Made by a program: the position numbers and the translations under genes. Under the pieces are notes generated by a model. The model did not search any database. It was not told where the DNA came from and saw nothing but the letters and a program-made list of their open reading frames with translations. Below, piece after piece: positions 1 through 6,859 of a stretch of 6,936 nt of DNA. The stretch covers positions 1-6,936 of the forward strand of contig JAAUZN010000037.1 of assembly GCA_014804565.1 (NCBI GenBank), in the 5' to 3' direction. Within the stretch, counting starts at the first letter, position 1; each line of letters begins with the position of its first letter. Source of the stretch: Lachnospiraceae bacterium (lineage in GTDB: Bacteria > Bacillota > Clostridia > Lachnospirales > Lachnospiraceae).

Positions 1-1
1 C

Positions 2-1975
2 GTGCCGGAACTTGTGGCGGATGTCACCTATGCCAGACTGCAGGACGGCAGGGATTCCTGGGACATTGTCAAAAACGGGACGCCGGGGGAGAGCAATGAA
101 AAGCTGACGGCCTATGTGATCCCCACCCTGGCAGAACCGGTCTTTTCGGCAAAGAGCGGTTTTTATGAACAGCCTTTTGCGCTGTCTTTGCAGGCGGGCG
201 AGGGAGAGACGATCTACTATACGCTGGACGGCTCCACGCCGACGGCAGATTCCGAATGCTATACCGGGCCCATTTGGATCGAGGATGCCAGCGGGAAAGA
301 TAATCATTATGCCAATATAGAGAATATCGCCATAGACGGAGATTATCAGCCGGACCACCGGATCGATAAGGGAACGGTGGTGAAGGCGGTCTGCGTCAAC
401 GAAAAGGGCGAGACCAGCGATATCGCGTCCCAAACCTATTTTGTGGATTTTGCCCCCAAAAGCGGTTATGAACGGGTGCGTATCATGTCTGTGGTGGTGG
501 AGGATGACGACTTTTTCTCCCCGGACAGAGGCATTTATGTGCTGGGCGATAAATACCGGGATTGGGTGGCATACCGGGAGGATATGGGATATTCCTTTGC
601 CGCCAATTATACTCATCCGGATAAAACGACGGAGAGACCGGTCACGGTTACGATGTTCGACACGGATGGCACACTGCTTACTGAGGAACGGATCGGCGTG
701 CGGGTGCGCGGCGGTTCCTCCAGAAATCTGCGGCAGAAGGGATTTAATTTTTATACCAGAAAAGAGTATGGGGAAGATCCGCTGGGGCTTGCCGCAAAAA
801 TGCTGCGAACCTCGGGGTCTATTGACACCAATGTGACCATGCTGCGGGATGTGTTCAACCAGTCCCTGATGGCAGACCGGCACTTGGATATTCAGCAGGG
901 AGAGCCCTGCATGGTTTTTTTGAATGGAGAGTTCTGGGGGCTGTACAATCTGCAGACCCGGTACACGAAACAATATTTTGAAGAGCAGTACGGCATTGAC
1001 CGGGATCGCATCGTCATGGTCAAACAGGATAATCGGGTGTCCATCGGAACGGATCAGGATCTGGCGCTGTATAATGAAATGGTATCCTATGCGCATAAGC
1101 AGGATCTTTCGGAGCCGGAAGCTTATGAGAGGATCGGGCAGATGATGGATATCCAGAGCTTTATCGACCATTACTGCTTTGAGATCTATATCGGAAATAC
1201 GGACTGGCCCTTAAACAATGTATGCTGCTGGCGGACCAGAACAGAGGACGGAGAGTCGGCATATGAGGACGGCAGATGGCGCTGGGGGCTTTACGACACC
1301 GATGAATCCACGGGAATCTATGCGGAGGGAATGGGAACCTACACCGCCGATCCCTTTTTGGAGGAAGCTCATTGGTTTGGAGCACCGCTGACTACGCCGT
1401 TAATGTCCAACCTGATAGAAAATGAAGCGTTTAAGAAACAATTTACCCTGACCTTCATGGATATGGTAAATAAAAACTTTGCCTATGAGCAGGTTCATGA
1501 TAAGCTGTATCAGATGGCGGAAGTCTACGCGGAGCCCATGGTGAAGAGCCATCGCAGGTTTAACGGGGAAGTGTATACGCAGGATACCTTTTGGGACAAT
1601 ATCGCAGTCATAGATGAATTTTATGAGAAGCGCGGTGACTATGTTGTGGACTATTTCGCCCGGGCGTTAGCCCTTTCCGGCACGGAGGGGACTGTCACGC
1701 TGCAGACGGCATGTATGATCCCGGAGACCGGGGAGACAGAGCTTTCCTCAGCGTGCGGCAGTATTACGCTCAACACGATCGTGCCCGAATTGACCCGGGG
1801 GGAGTGGAGCGGCAGATATCTGACGGACTATCCTGTCACGGCCACGGCGCAGCCGGCTGAGGGATACCGTTTTGTTGGTTGGGAAGGCAGCTCCTCGTCA
1901 GACGAGGTGTGTCTGGAGGCGGAGGTATCTGCGGAAGGAATCTGCCTGAGGGCGGTTTTTGAACCCATAGAATAA
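2..1975 (+). CDS. CotH kinase family surface protein, 5' partial
   Basis: Probable extracellular CotH-family protein kinase, an atypical kinase fold first known from Bacillus spore coat. The 657 visible residues read in order: the end of a lamin-tail domain (about 1-32; YARLQDG at 10-16 and TPGESN at 27-32 are typical of its last strand); a chitobiase/beta-hexosaminidase C-terminal-like domain (about 48-145; YYTLDGSTPT core); the CotH domain (about 155-560); and an InlB-type B-repeat at the C-terminus (about 586-655; GYRFVGW at 621-627). CotH hallmarks are VRVRGGSSR at 233-241, FLNGEFWGLYN at 306-316, GNTDWPLNN at 398-406 and RWGLYDTDES at 427-436. D401, D432 and D434 are candidate catalytic or metal-binding acids. 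The reading frame is open to the window edge and begins inside a domain, so the GTG at position 2 is not the real start, and the signal peptide and most of the lamin-tail domain lie upstream. Twenty bases separate it from the next gene. The family call is strong; the substrate is unknown. Confidence 0.9.
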   Translation: MPELVADVTYARLQDGRDSWDIVKNGTPGESNEKLTAYVIPTLAEPVFSAKSGFYEQPFALSLQAGEGETIYYTLDGSTPTADSECYTGPIWIEDASGKDNHYANIENIAIDGDYQPDHRIDKGTVVKAVCVNEKGETSDIASQTYFVDFAPKSGYERVRIMSVVVEDDDFFSPDRGIYVLGDKYRDWVAYREDMGYSFAANYTHPDKTTERPVTVTMFDTDGTLLTEERIGVRVRGGSSRNLRQKGFNFYTRKEYGEDPLGLAAKMLRTSGSIDTNVTMLRDVFNQSLMADRHLDIQQGEPCMVFLNGEFWGLYNLQTRYTKQYFEEQYGIDRDRIVMVKQDNRVSIGTDQDLALYNEMVSYAHKQDLSEPEAYERIGQMMDIQSFIDHYCFEIYIGNTDWPLNNVCCWRTRTEDGESAYEDGRWRWGLYDTDESTGIYAEGMGTYTADPFLEEAHWFGAPLTTPLMSNLIENEAFKKQFTLTFMDMVNKNFAYEQVHDKLYQMAEVYAEPMVKSHRRFNGEVYTQDTFWDNIAVIDEFYEKRGDYVVDYFARALALSGTEGTVTLQTACMIPETGETELSSACGSITLNTIVPELTRGEWSGRYLTDYPVTATAQPAEGYRFVGWEGSSSSDEVCLEAEVSAEGICLRAVFEPIE

Positions 1976-1982
1976 AGATAAG

Positions 1983-1987
1983 AGGAG
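1983..1987 (+). promoter_or_regulatory. Ribosome binding site AGGAG
   Basis: AGGAG lies in a purine run between the CotH stop codon and the next gene, 8 bases before the GTG at 1996. It supports that GTG as the start over the in-frame GTG at 2005, for which the spacing would be about 17 bases. Confidence 0.7.
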
Positions 1988-1995
1988 AGAAGACA

Positions 1996-2343
1996 GTGGT
2001 TTGTGTGATCATATTATTGCTGCTGGTGCCCGGCATGCTTACATGGAGGATCGCGGGGAACGGTGAACTGACAGGCTGGAAGGATTTCGGGAAGGCATTC
2101 GTAAACTGGATGATACATGACCTGATCATTGTGTGTCTGGTATATGCGGAGCTCTATGTCATGAAAGGGGCCAGCACAGTCAGTTTCTCCACCACTTTTC
2201 TGGGAGAAGAGGTCTACTACTCCATTTTTGATATCAGCTTTGTCTTCCGCTATTCCGCATTGGCGCTCTGTGCGGCGGCAGGCTTGGGAGCAGTGGAGCG
2301 CATCGTCCTGAAGATGTTTGGGAAAAGGAAACGGGCGTTATGA
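1996..2343 (+). CDS. Small hydrophobic membrane protein of unknown function
   Basis: A 115-residue protein that I do not recognise. Three hydrophobic stretches look like membrane helices: about 2-16 right at the N-terminus, about 36-56, and about 81-104. The C-terminus is basic (KRK at 110-113), which suggests it lies in the cytoplasm, so the N-terminus would be outside if all three stretches span. The segment between helices 2 and 3 (about 57-80) is polar and rich in Ser, Thr and Glu, and would sit outside on that model. The start is GTG with a good AGGAG site. Its stop overlaps the ATG of the downstream lipoprotein gene as ATGA (2340-2343), so the two are probably translationally coupled. 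The real-gene call rests on the ribosome binding site, the tight packing and sensible membrane topology; no catalytic motif is visible. A membrane partner or anchor for the neighbouring surface proteins is a guess. Confidence 0.75.
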   Translation: MVCVIILLLLVPGMLTWRIAGNGELTGWKDFGKAFVNWMIHDLIIVCLVYAELYVMKGASTVSFSTTFLGEEVYYSIFDISFVFRYSALALCAAAGLGAVERIVLKMFGKRKRAL

Positions 2344-3191
2344 AAAGAAGCGTAGCATGCAAAAGCATTGTGGCTGCCGCATGTGCCGCCTTGTTCCTGA
2401 CTGGCTGTGCCGGGGAGAGTCCCGCAGCCAGAGAGGTATGGCAGGAGACGGCGTGGCAGGCTGCCTTTGAGATAACCAGAGAGGATGAAAAGACGGAGCC
2501 GGAGCAGCCTCAGGAGGTGCAGCTGACGAACGGGACCGGGACATTTCGCATTGCGGAGGGCGGCGAGTATCTGTTGTCCGGCAGTATGGAGGGGCAGATC
2601 ATAGTGGATGCCTGCGAGGATGAACTGGTGCATCTGTATCTGGCAGGTGTGAATGTCACCTCCCATCAGGGGCCGGCTATTTTGATCGAGGAGGCCTCCA
2701 AAGTAGTTATGACACTGGTGTCAGGTACGGAGAATGCCCTGACAGATTCACCTGATTATACGGGTTATGAGGATACGGAGGGGTGTCTCTACTGCGCGGC
2801 GGACCTGACCATCAACGGGGAAGGGAGCCTTTCGGTCATCGGTTATCACGAGGACGGCATCCGCAGCAGGGATGTGGTCAAGGTTCTGGGCGGCAGGATC
2901 GATGTGCAGGCCAGAGGAGACGGCATCCGGGGCAATGACGGCATTGCCATAAAGAACAGCCAGATCGAGATAGAGAGTGAGGGCAGCGGGATCCGGAGTA
3001 CCAGACAGGGCGAAGGCGCAAGAGGCGTCATAGAGATCGACGGAGGAACGATTCAGCTGATCGCGGGGAAAAACGGTATCTGGTCGGCATCCGACCTGCA
3101 TATGCAGGATTGCGGCTGTACCATCAACGCCGTGGAGGAGAAGACCAGAATAGAGGGCAGGAATGCCATCGAGGAAGGCTGTATGAACTGA
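2340..3191 (+). CDS. Lipoprotein with Cthe_2159-type carbohydrate-binding beta-helix domain
   Basis: A 283-residue predicted surface lipoprotein. The N-terminus has a short basic region (MKR), a hydrophobic stretch at about 9-20 and the lipobox LTGC at 20-23, with C23 the lipidated residue. A Glu/Gln-rich linker (about 45-60) leads to a domain matching the carbohydrate-binding family typified by Clostridium thermocellum Cthe_2159 (about 62-265), a right-handed beta-helix. Evidence is the run of short strands with G-G-x-I-x-I-x-A rungs and repeated D-G-I turns at 172-174 and 194-196, degenerating to SGI at 216-218 and NGI at 245-247. Known members bind cellulose or acidic glycans and calcium; the ligand here is not deducible. 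At 283 residues it is shorter than many relatives and stops soon after the fourth rung. The ATG overlaps the upstream stop, with AAGGA 10 bases before it. Its family commonly occurs beside CotH, VTC and DUF4956 genes, as here. It might instead act as a structural rather than binding protein. Confidence 0.87.
   Translation: MKRSVACKSIVAAACAALFLTGCAGESPAAREVWQETAWQAAFEITREDEKTEPEQPQEVQLTNGTGTFRIAEGGEYLLSGSMEGQIIVDACEDELVHLYLAGVNVTSHQGPAILIEEASKVVMTLVSGTENALTDSPDYTGYEDTEGCLYCAADLTINGEGSLSVIGYHEDGIRSRDVVKVLGGRIDVQARGDGIRGNDGIAIKNSQIEIESEGSGIRSTRQGEGARGVIEIDGGTIQLIAGKNGIWSASDLHMQDCGCTINAVEEKTRIEGRNAIEEGCMN
2853..3077 (+). repeat. Tandem beta-helix rung repeat within the lipoprotein gene
   Basis: Four turns with an x-G-I core (D172, D194, S216, N245 as the first residue) are spaced 22, 22 and 29 codons apart. 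The larger last interval contains an RQGEGAR-like insertion. The first two rungs are still identical over 11 bases (GACGGCATCCG at 2853-2863 and 2919-2929), 66 bases apart. This is a protein-level structural repeat, not a mobile or regulatory DNA repeat. Confidence 0.7.
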
Positions 3192-3212
3192 CGGCATTGT
3201 AAATCATTGAAG

Positions 3213-3929
3213 ATGAGGAAGAATGTGGTAAAATATAGACATGAGTATAAATATATCATAGATGAGAGGCAGAAGGTGATCTTAAAGCTCCGCTCTCAGG
3301 GTCTTTTGGAGCCGGATCCCCATGTGGGAGAGGATGGCGCGTACACGATCCGCAGCCTCTATTTTGACAGTCTGGAGGACAGCTGTTTTTACGAAAATGA
3401 AAACGGAGAGGATCCCCGGGAGAAATATCGGATCAGAATCTATGATTGTGACAGCAGCCGCATCAGTTTGGAATGTAAGGCGAAAGAGAGAATGATGACG
3501 AAAAAGACTTCCTGTCTGATCTCCCGCGGGCAGTGCGAGCGTTTTATGCAGGGGGAGATCCCGGAGCCGGAAGAGACAGCTGAGGGACAGGCGCAGGCGG
3601 CCATGTTCCATCAGATGAGAGTCAGGAATCTGCGGCCGGCGGTGATCGTGCAGTATATGAGAACCCCTTTTATCAGCCAGGCGGGCAACGTGAGAGTGAC
3701 CTATGACGAGGCGGTCGCCTCCTCGGATGATATCGATGGCTTTTTTGAGCCGGATATCCCGTTTCGCAGTATCCTGCCCGTGGGATGCAGCATTCTGGAA
3801 GTGAAATGGGACGAGCTGCTCGCCTCTTATATCAAGGAGCAGTTGGAGCTGGACAGCCTGCAGTGGAGCAGCTTTTCCAAATATTATCTGTGTCGAAAAT
3901 ATAACAGCCACGGAGGAGTGAGGCTATGA
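3213..3929 (+). CDS. VTC-domain (polyphosphate polymerase-like) protein
   Basis: A soluble 238-residue protein with the VTC catalytic fold, a member of the triphosphate tunnel metalloenzyme group. Yeast Vtc4 uses ATP to build polyphosphate inside such a tunnel. Seen here: YRHEYKY (8-14); YTIRSLYFDS near 44-53; RIRIY with R73 and R75; LECKAK with K89; MRTPF with R150; VRVTYDEA with R161; LEVKW with E196 as the likely metal ligand; and SFSKYYLC with K223. These match in order the basic and acidic tunnel residues of Vtc4, so catalysis looks possible. There is no SPX domain and no membrane segment. I chose ATG 3213. TTG 3207 extends it by only two codons without a ribosome site, and GTG 3225 has AGGAAG only 3 bases upstream. 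Its stop overlaps the DUF4956 start as ATGA (3926-3929), which argues for a functional pair. The product (polyphosphate or another phosphoanhydride) is inferred, not shown. Confidence 0.9.
   Translation: MRKNVVKYRHEYKYIIDERQKVILKLRSQGLLEPDPHVGEDGAYTIRSLYFDSLEDSCFYENENGEDPREKYRIRIYDCDSSRISLECKAKERMMTKKTSCLISRGQCERFMQGEIPEPEETAEGQAQAAMFHQMRVRNLRPAVIVQYMRTPFISQAGNVRVTYDEAVASSDDIDGFFEPDIPFRSILPVGCSILEVKWDELLASYIKEQLELDSLQWSSFSKYYLCRKYNSHGGVRL
3912..3918 (+). promoter_or_regulatory. Strong ribosome binding site GGAGGAG
   Basis: GGAGGAG inside the last codons of the VTC gene lies 7 bases before the ATG at 3926. It fixes the start of the DUF4956 gene within the upstream reading frame. Confidence 0.8.
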
Positions 3930-4600
3930 GTTTTATGGATGTGTTTAAAAAATCCTTTCTGGAGGGCTATGCCTCCGTCAATATCCAGGCAGCAGAGATC
4001 ATAGTGTGTATGCTGGTCACGGTGCTGATCGCAGTCTATATTTTCGCCATCTACCGTGTTATGACAAGGACGTCATTTTATAACCGCAATTTTAATCTGT
4101 CCCTGATCGCGCTGGCGGTCATCACAGCGTCGGTCATTCTGACGATCCAGTCTAATATCGTTATCTCGCTTGGCATGGTGGGCGCACTGTCCATTGTGAG
4201 GTTTCGGACGGCGATCAAGGATCCCATGGATCTGGTCTTTCTCTTCTGGTCCATCAGCGTGGGTATTATCTGCGGCGCAGGCTTTGCTGTTATCGCGGTA
4301 GTTGCGTCGGTCGTCCTGACTGTGATAATATTATTATTTGACAGGATGCCTGTGAGCAGGGCGGCAGTCATTCTGCTGGTGAATACCAGCGATTATAAGA
4401 CAGAAAGCCGGATCATGGACGTTGTGAAGCAGTATTGCAGTATGTATCAGGTGAAAGCCAGGAATCTGACGAAGGACAAGCTGAATATGGCGATAGAGGT
4501 CAGAACCGATGCGGGTGGCAGCCTGGTGGAACAGTTGATGGATCTGGAGAGCGTTACATCCGCTTCCCTGGTGGATCATGACGGGGAAGTGACATTCTAG
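3926..4600 (+). CDS. DUF4956 family integral membrane protein
   Basis: A 224-residue membrane protein of the DUF4956 family. The clearest signature is [18 protein letters not shown] at 83-100, followed by a short MDLVFLFW segment. Hydrophobic stretches lie at about 23-44, 57-75, 78-90 (short, possibly re-entrant) and 102-138, the last long enough for two spans with a Gly-rich turn near 113-119. The remaining C-terminal 85 residues (about 141-224) are soluble, with alternating strand and helix patterns resembling a small ferredoxin-like or ACT-like domain. The conserved charged R92, R94, K98 and D99 beside a membrane segment suggest a functional site rather than a simple anchor. The gene overlaps the VTC gene by four bases. 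Biochemical function is unknown to me. Given the pairing, it may couple VTC chemistry to the membrane or export its product, which is inference. Confidence 0.9.
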   Translation: MSFMDVFKKSFLEGYASVNIQAAEIIVCMLVTVLIAVYIFAIYRVMTRTSFYNRNFNLSLIALAVITASVILTIQSNIVISLGMVGALSIVRFRTAIKDPMDLVFLFWSISVGIICGAGFAVIAVVASVVLTVIILLFDRMPVSRAAVILLVNTSDYKTESRIMDVVKQYCSMYQVKARNLTKDKLNMAIEVRTDAGGSLVEQLMDLESVTSASLVDHDGEVTF

Positions 4601-4619
4601 GAAAGGTACGGTAGACGTT

Positions 4620-5489
4620 ATGAAAGGTATCATACTTGCGGGCGGTTCGGGCACCAGACTCTATCCGCTGACAAAGGCGGTCTCCAAGCAGATCATGCCG
4701 ATATACGATAAACCGATGATTTATTATCCTCTGTCGACGCTGATGCTGGCGGGGATCCGGGAGATCCTGATCATCTCCACCCCCAGAGATCTGCCTGTTT
4801 TTGAGGAGCTTTTCGGCACGGGAGAGCAGCTGGGGCTTCAGATGTCCTATGCGGTGCAGGAATATCCCAGAGGACTTGCGGACGCCTTTATCATCGGCGC
4901 GGATTTTATCGGGACAGACAGTGTGGCGCTGGTTCTGGGAGATAATATCTTCTACGGGCAGAGCTTTTCCAGAGTACTCAAGGAGGTGGCGTCCAGAGAG
5001 AGCGGTGCCACGATCTTCGGTTACTATGTGAGAGATCCGAGAGAGTACGGTGTGGTGGAATTTGACGAGAACGGCGTGGCTCTCTCCATCGAGGAGAAGC
5101 CTGAGAAGCCAAGGAGCAACTATGCGGTGCCGGGCTTATACTTTTATGACAATGACGTGGTGGAGATCGCGCGGAATGTGAAGCCTTCCGCAAGAGGGGA
5201 GATCGAGATCACCAGTATTAATAACGAGTATCTGAGCAGAGGAACGCTCCGGGTGGAGACTCTGGGGCGCGGTTTTGCATGGCTGGATACGGGAAGCCAC
5301 GATTCTCTGTTGGATGCGGCGGATTTTGTGGCGGCCTTCCAGAAGAGGCAGGGACTCTATATTTCCTGTATTGAGGAGATTGCCTACAAGAGGGGCTTTA
5401 TCACAAAGGAGCAGCTGCTTAAGCTGGCGGAGCCGCTTATGAAGACGGCATACGGACAATATATGGTAGAGGTTGCAAATGGACTCTAA
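4620..5489 (+). CDS. rfbA: Glucose-1-phosphate thymidylyltransferase
   Basis: Cytoplasmic enzyme joining dTTP and glucose-1-phosphate to give dTDP-glucose and pyrophosphate, the first step of dTDP-L-rhamnose synthesis. At 289 residues it has the normal full length. The nucleotide-binding signature [11 protein letters not shown] lies at 8-18, with R13 and K23 as the catalytic basic residues. Q80 and G85 match the thymine-contacting residues of Pseudomonas RmlA. D108 in GDN and D223 in WLDTG are the magnesium ligands, and EEKP at 158-161 carries K160. A small difference is PRGLADAF at 83-90, where relatives usually have GLAQAF. The start codon ATG has a purine run (AGGAAAGG, 4599-4606) about 13 bases upstream, which is rather far, so expression may partly depend on translation from the DUF4956 gene ending 19 bases earlier. 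The start of rfbC appears downstream, confirming a rhamnose context; rfbB and rfbD are not in the window. The symbol rmlA is a synonym. Confidence 0.97.
   Translation: MKGIILAGGSGTRLYPLTKAVSKQIMPIYDKPMIYYPLSTLMLAGIREILIISTPRDLPVFEELFGTGEQLGLQMSYAVQEYPRGLADAFIIGADFIGTDSVALVLGDNIFYGQSFSRVLKEVASRESGATIFGYYVRDPREYGVVEFDENGVALSIEEKPEKPRSNYAVPGLYFYDNDVVEIARNVKPSARGEIEITSINNEYLSRGTLRVETLGRGFAWLDTGSHDSLLDAADFVAAFQKRQGLYISCIEEIAYKRGFITKEQLLKLAEPLMKTAYGQYMVEVANGL
5468..5472 (+). promoter_or_regulatory. Ribosome binding site AGAGG deciding the GH25 start
   Basis: AGAGG within the 3' end of rfbA lies 6 bases before the ATG at 5479. It selects that ATG over the in-frame TTG at 5473, which it directly abuts. 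Confidence 0.7.
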
Positions 5490-6837
5490 GCGGATGAGAC
5501 GTGCGATGATCCTCATGATAGTCATGTTTCTGGCGGCGTTTGCGGTGATTGTGATCGCAAATCTGGATACGGTGAAGTACAAGCTCGGATTTGCCGAAAA
5601 GCCGCAGCAGCAGGAGGAAGTCGTCGAGCAAACTGAAGAGAGTGAAACGGCGGGCGGACAGATTGGAGGCAATCTGAATGCCTTTCTGGGAGATGAGACC
5701 TTTTTTGATCAGGAGGTCAGATTTAAGAGTATCGAGTCCTACGCCGGCAGAAATGTGTCTCTTATGATGAGCTCTGTTGCCAAGGATCTGCGCATCATGG
5801 TGGTGGACAGTGTGGGACGGCTGGTGACGGGGACAGATTTCACGATCAATATCCAGGGAGTGGGCGAGTATACGGATCTGGATAAAGACGGTGTGATCTA
5901 TGTGGACGGTCTGCGCTCCGGGGAGTACAGTGTATCTCTCAATGAGCAGGACGGATTTCGCGTACCTAACACCATCACCACGATTCAGGTGCGGCAGGAT
6001 ATCGAATATCGTGTGATCGACAATATCGAGTATCTGATGCTGACGGAGGATGATATCGATCCGGAGAAAGAGGATAAGGCGGTCAACGGTGCAGCGGAAG
6101 ATGCGGACGGCACGGAGAATACGGAGCTGCAGTTCGACAGGGGCACCGCCAGACTCGGTATTGATGTGTCTAAATGGAATCAGGAGATCGACTGGGAGGC
6201 TGTGAAGAATGCAGGGGTTGAGTTTGCCATCATCCGCTGCGGTTACCGGGGCGCTTCCACCGGAGCGCTGGTCATCGATCCCAGATATAAGGAGAATATA
6301 GAGGGCGCTATCGAGGCGGGAATCCCTGTTGGTGTATACTTCTTCACCCAGGCATTAGATGAGGTGGAGGCTGTGGAGGAGGCTTCCATGGTGATTCGTC
6401 TGATCGAGGAATACGATGTGGACTACCCTGTGTTCCTGGACAGCGAGAGCGCCGGCGGACGGGGACGCGCAGACGGCCTGGACAATGACGAGCGGACGAG
6501 TGCGCACAGGGCCTTCTTGCAGACGATCCAGGCGGCGGGATATGAGACGGGCGTTTATGCCTCCCGCAACTGGCTGAAGGACAGATTAGATATGTCACGC
6601 CTGTCAAATTATAGAATCTGGCTTGCGGAGTATGCCGATGTACCGACCTATGACGAATATTATTACCATATGTGGCAGTATACTTCCAAGGGCACGGTGG
6701 ATGGCATATCCACCAACGTGGACTTGAATCTGTGCTATATGAATATTGATACTTCCATCAACCATGCGCGGAGTGCCGCAGGATATTCCGGTGTGGTAAA
6801 CGGCGACAGCGGCAACGTGCCGGTCGGTGATGATTAG
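5479..6837 (+). CDS. Membrane-anchored GH25 muramidase with N-terminal stalk domain
   Basis: A predicted lysozyme (N-acetylmuramidase, glycoside hydrolase family 25) that cuts peptidoglycan outside the membrane. From ATG 5479 it has 452 residues. A basic start (KRMRR) and a hydrophobic helix at about 9-29 form an uncleaved signal anchor. A Gln/Glu-rich linker (about 40-60) follows, then a region at about 90-180 with alternating strands and the pattern VDSVGRLV...[16 protein letters not shown], resembling a prealbumin-like or SpaA-like Ig domain, then an acidic linker (about 185-220) and the GH25 barrel (about 226-425). Catalytic features are GIDVSKWN with D229, YPVFLDSES with the D-x-E pair D321 and E323, and the late WQYTSKG motif at 399-405 with D408 and D415. 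A Gly/Asp-rich loop follows the D-x-E motif. The gene overlaps rfbA by 11 bases, implying coupled translation. Muramidase activity is well supported by motifs; the stalk-domain class is a fold guess. Confidence 0.93.
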   Translation: MDSKRMRRAMILMIVMFLAAFAVIVIANLDTVKYKLGFAEKPQQQEEVVEQTEESETAGGQIGGNLNAFLGDETFFDQEVRFKSIESYAGRNVSLMMSSVAKDLRIMVVDSVGRLVTGTDFTINIQGVGEYTDLDKDGVIYVDGLRSGEYSVSLNEQDGFRVPNTITTIQVRQDIEYRVIDNIEYLMLTEDDIDPEKEDKAVNGAAEDADGTENTELQFDRGTARLGIDVSKWNQEIDWEAVKNAGVEFAIIRCGYRGASTGALVIDPRYKENIEGAIEAGIPVGVYFFTQALDEVEAVEEASMVIRLIEEYDVDYPVFLDSESAGGRGRADGLDNDERTSAHRAFLQTIQAAGYETGVYASRNWLKDRLDMSRLSNYRIWLAEYADVPTYDEYYYHMWQYTSKGTVDGISTNVDLNLCYMNIDTSINHARSAAGYSGVVNGDSGNVPVGDD

Positions 6838-6859
6838 TGTGAAAGGCAGGAATGAGAGA

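Noticed and set aside
2..4. GTG at the window start as the true start of the CotH gene
   Set aside because: The first 32 residues are the end of a lamin-tail domain, so the gene must begin upstream of the window.
1893..1907. Perfect inverted repeat CCTCGTC-A-GACGAGG, considered as a terminator
   Set aside because: It lies within the InlB-repeat coding region about 70 bases before the stop, has a 1-base centre and no T-run, so it is likely incidental.
2340..3191. Lipoprotein as a polysaccharide lyase or pectinase because of its beta-helix repeats
   Set aside because: No catalytic motif of those families is visible, and the D-G-I rung pattern and lipobox fit the Cthe_2159-type binding family better.
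3207..3209. TTG as start of the VTC gene
   Set aside because: It has no ribosome site and adds only two codons; ATG 3213 is preferred, though the exact start stays uncertain.
3282..3911. Long antisense reading frame (209 codons) opposite the VTC gene
   Set aside because: It lies entirely over a well-recognised VTC coding sequence and its translation shows no domain signal; it is a frame shadow.
4338..4343. TTGACA match considered as a -35 promoter element
   Set aside because: The bases 17 downstream (GCGGCA) are nothing like a -10 box, and the site is inside the DUF4956 coding sequence.
5473..5475. TTG as start of the GH25 gene
   Set aside because: It directly abuts the AGAGG ribosome site, while ATG 5479 has the correct 6-base spacing.
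5136..5672. Antisense reading frame (178 codons) spanning the rfbA/GH25 junction
   Set aside because: It covers conserved parts of both genes on the other strand, has no recognisable domain and sits against the direction of the operon.
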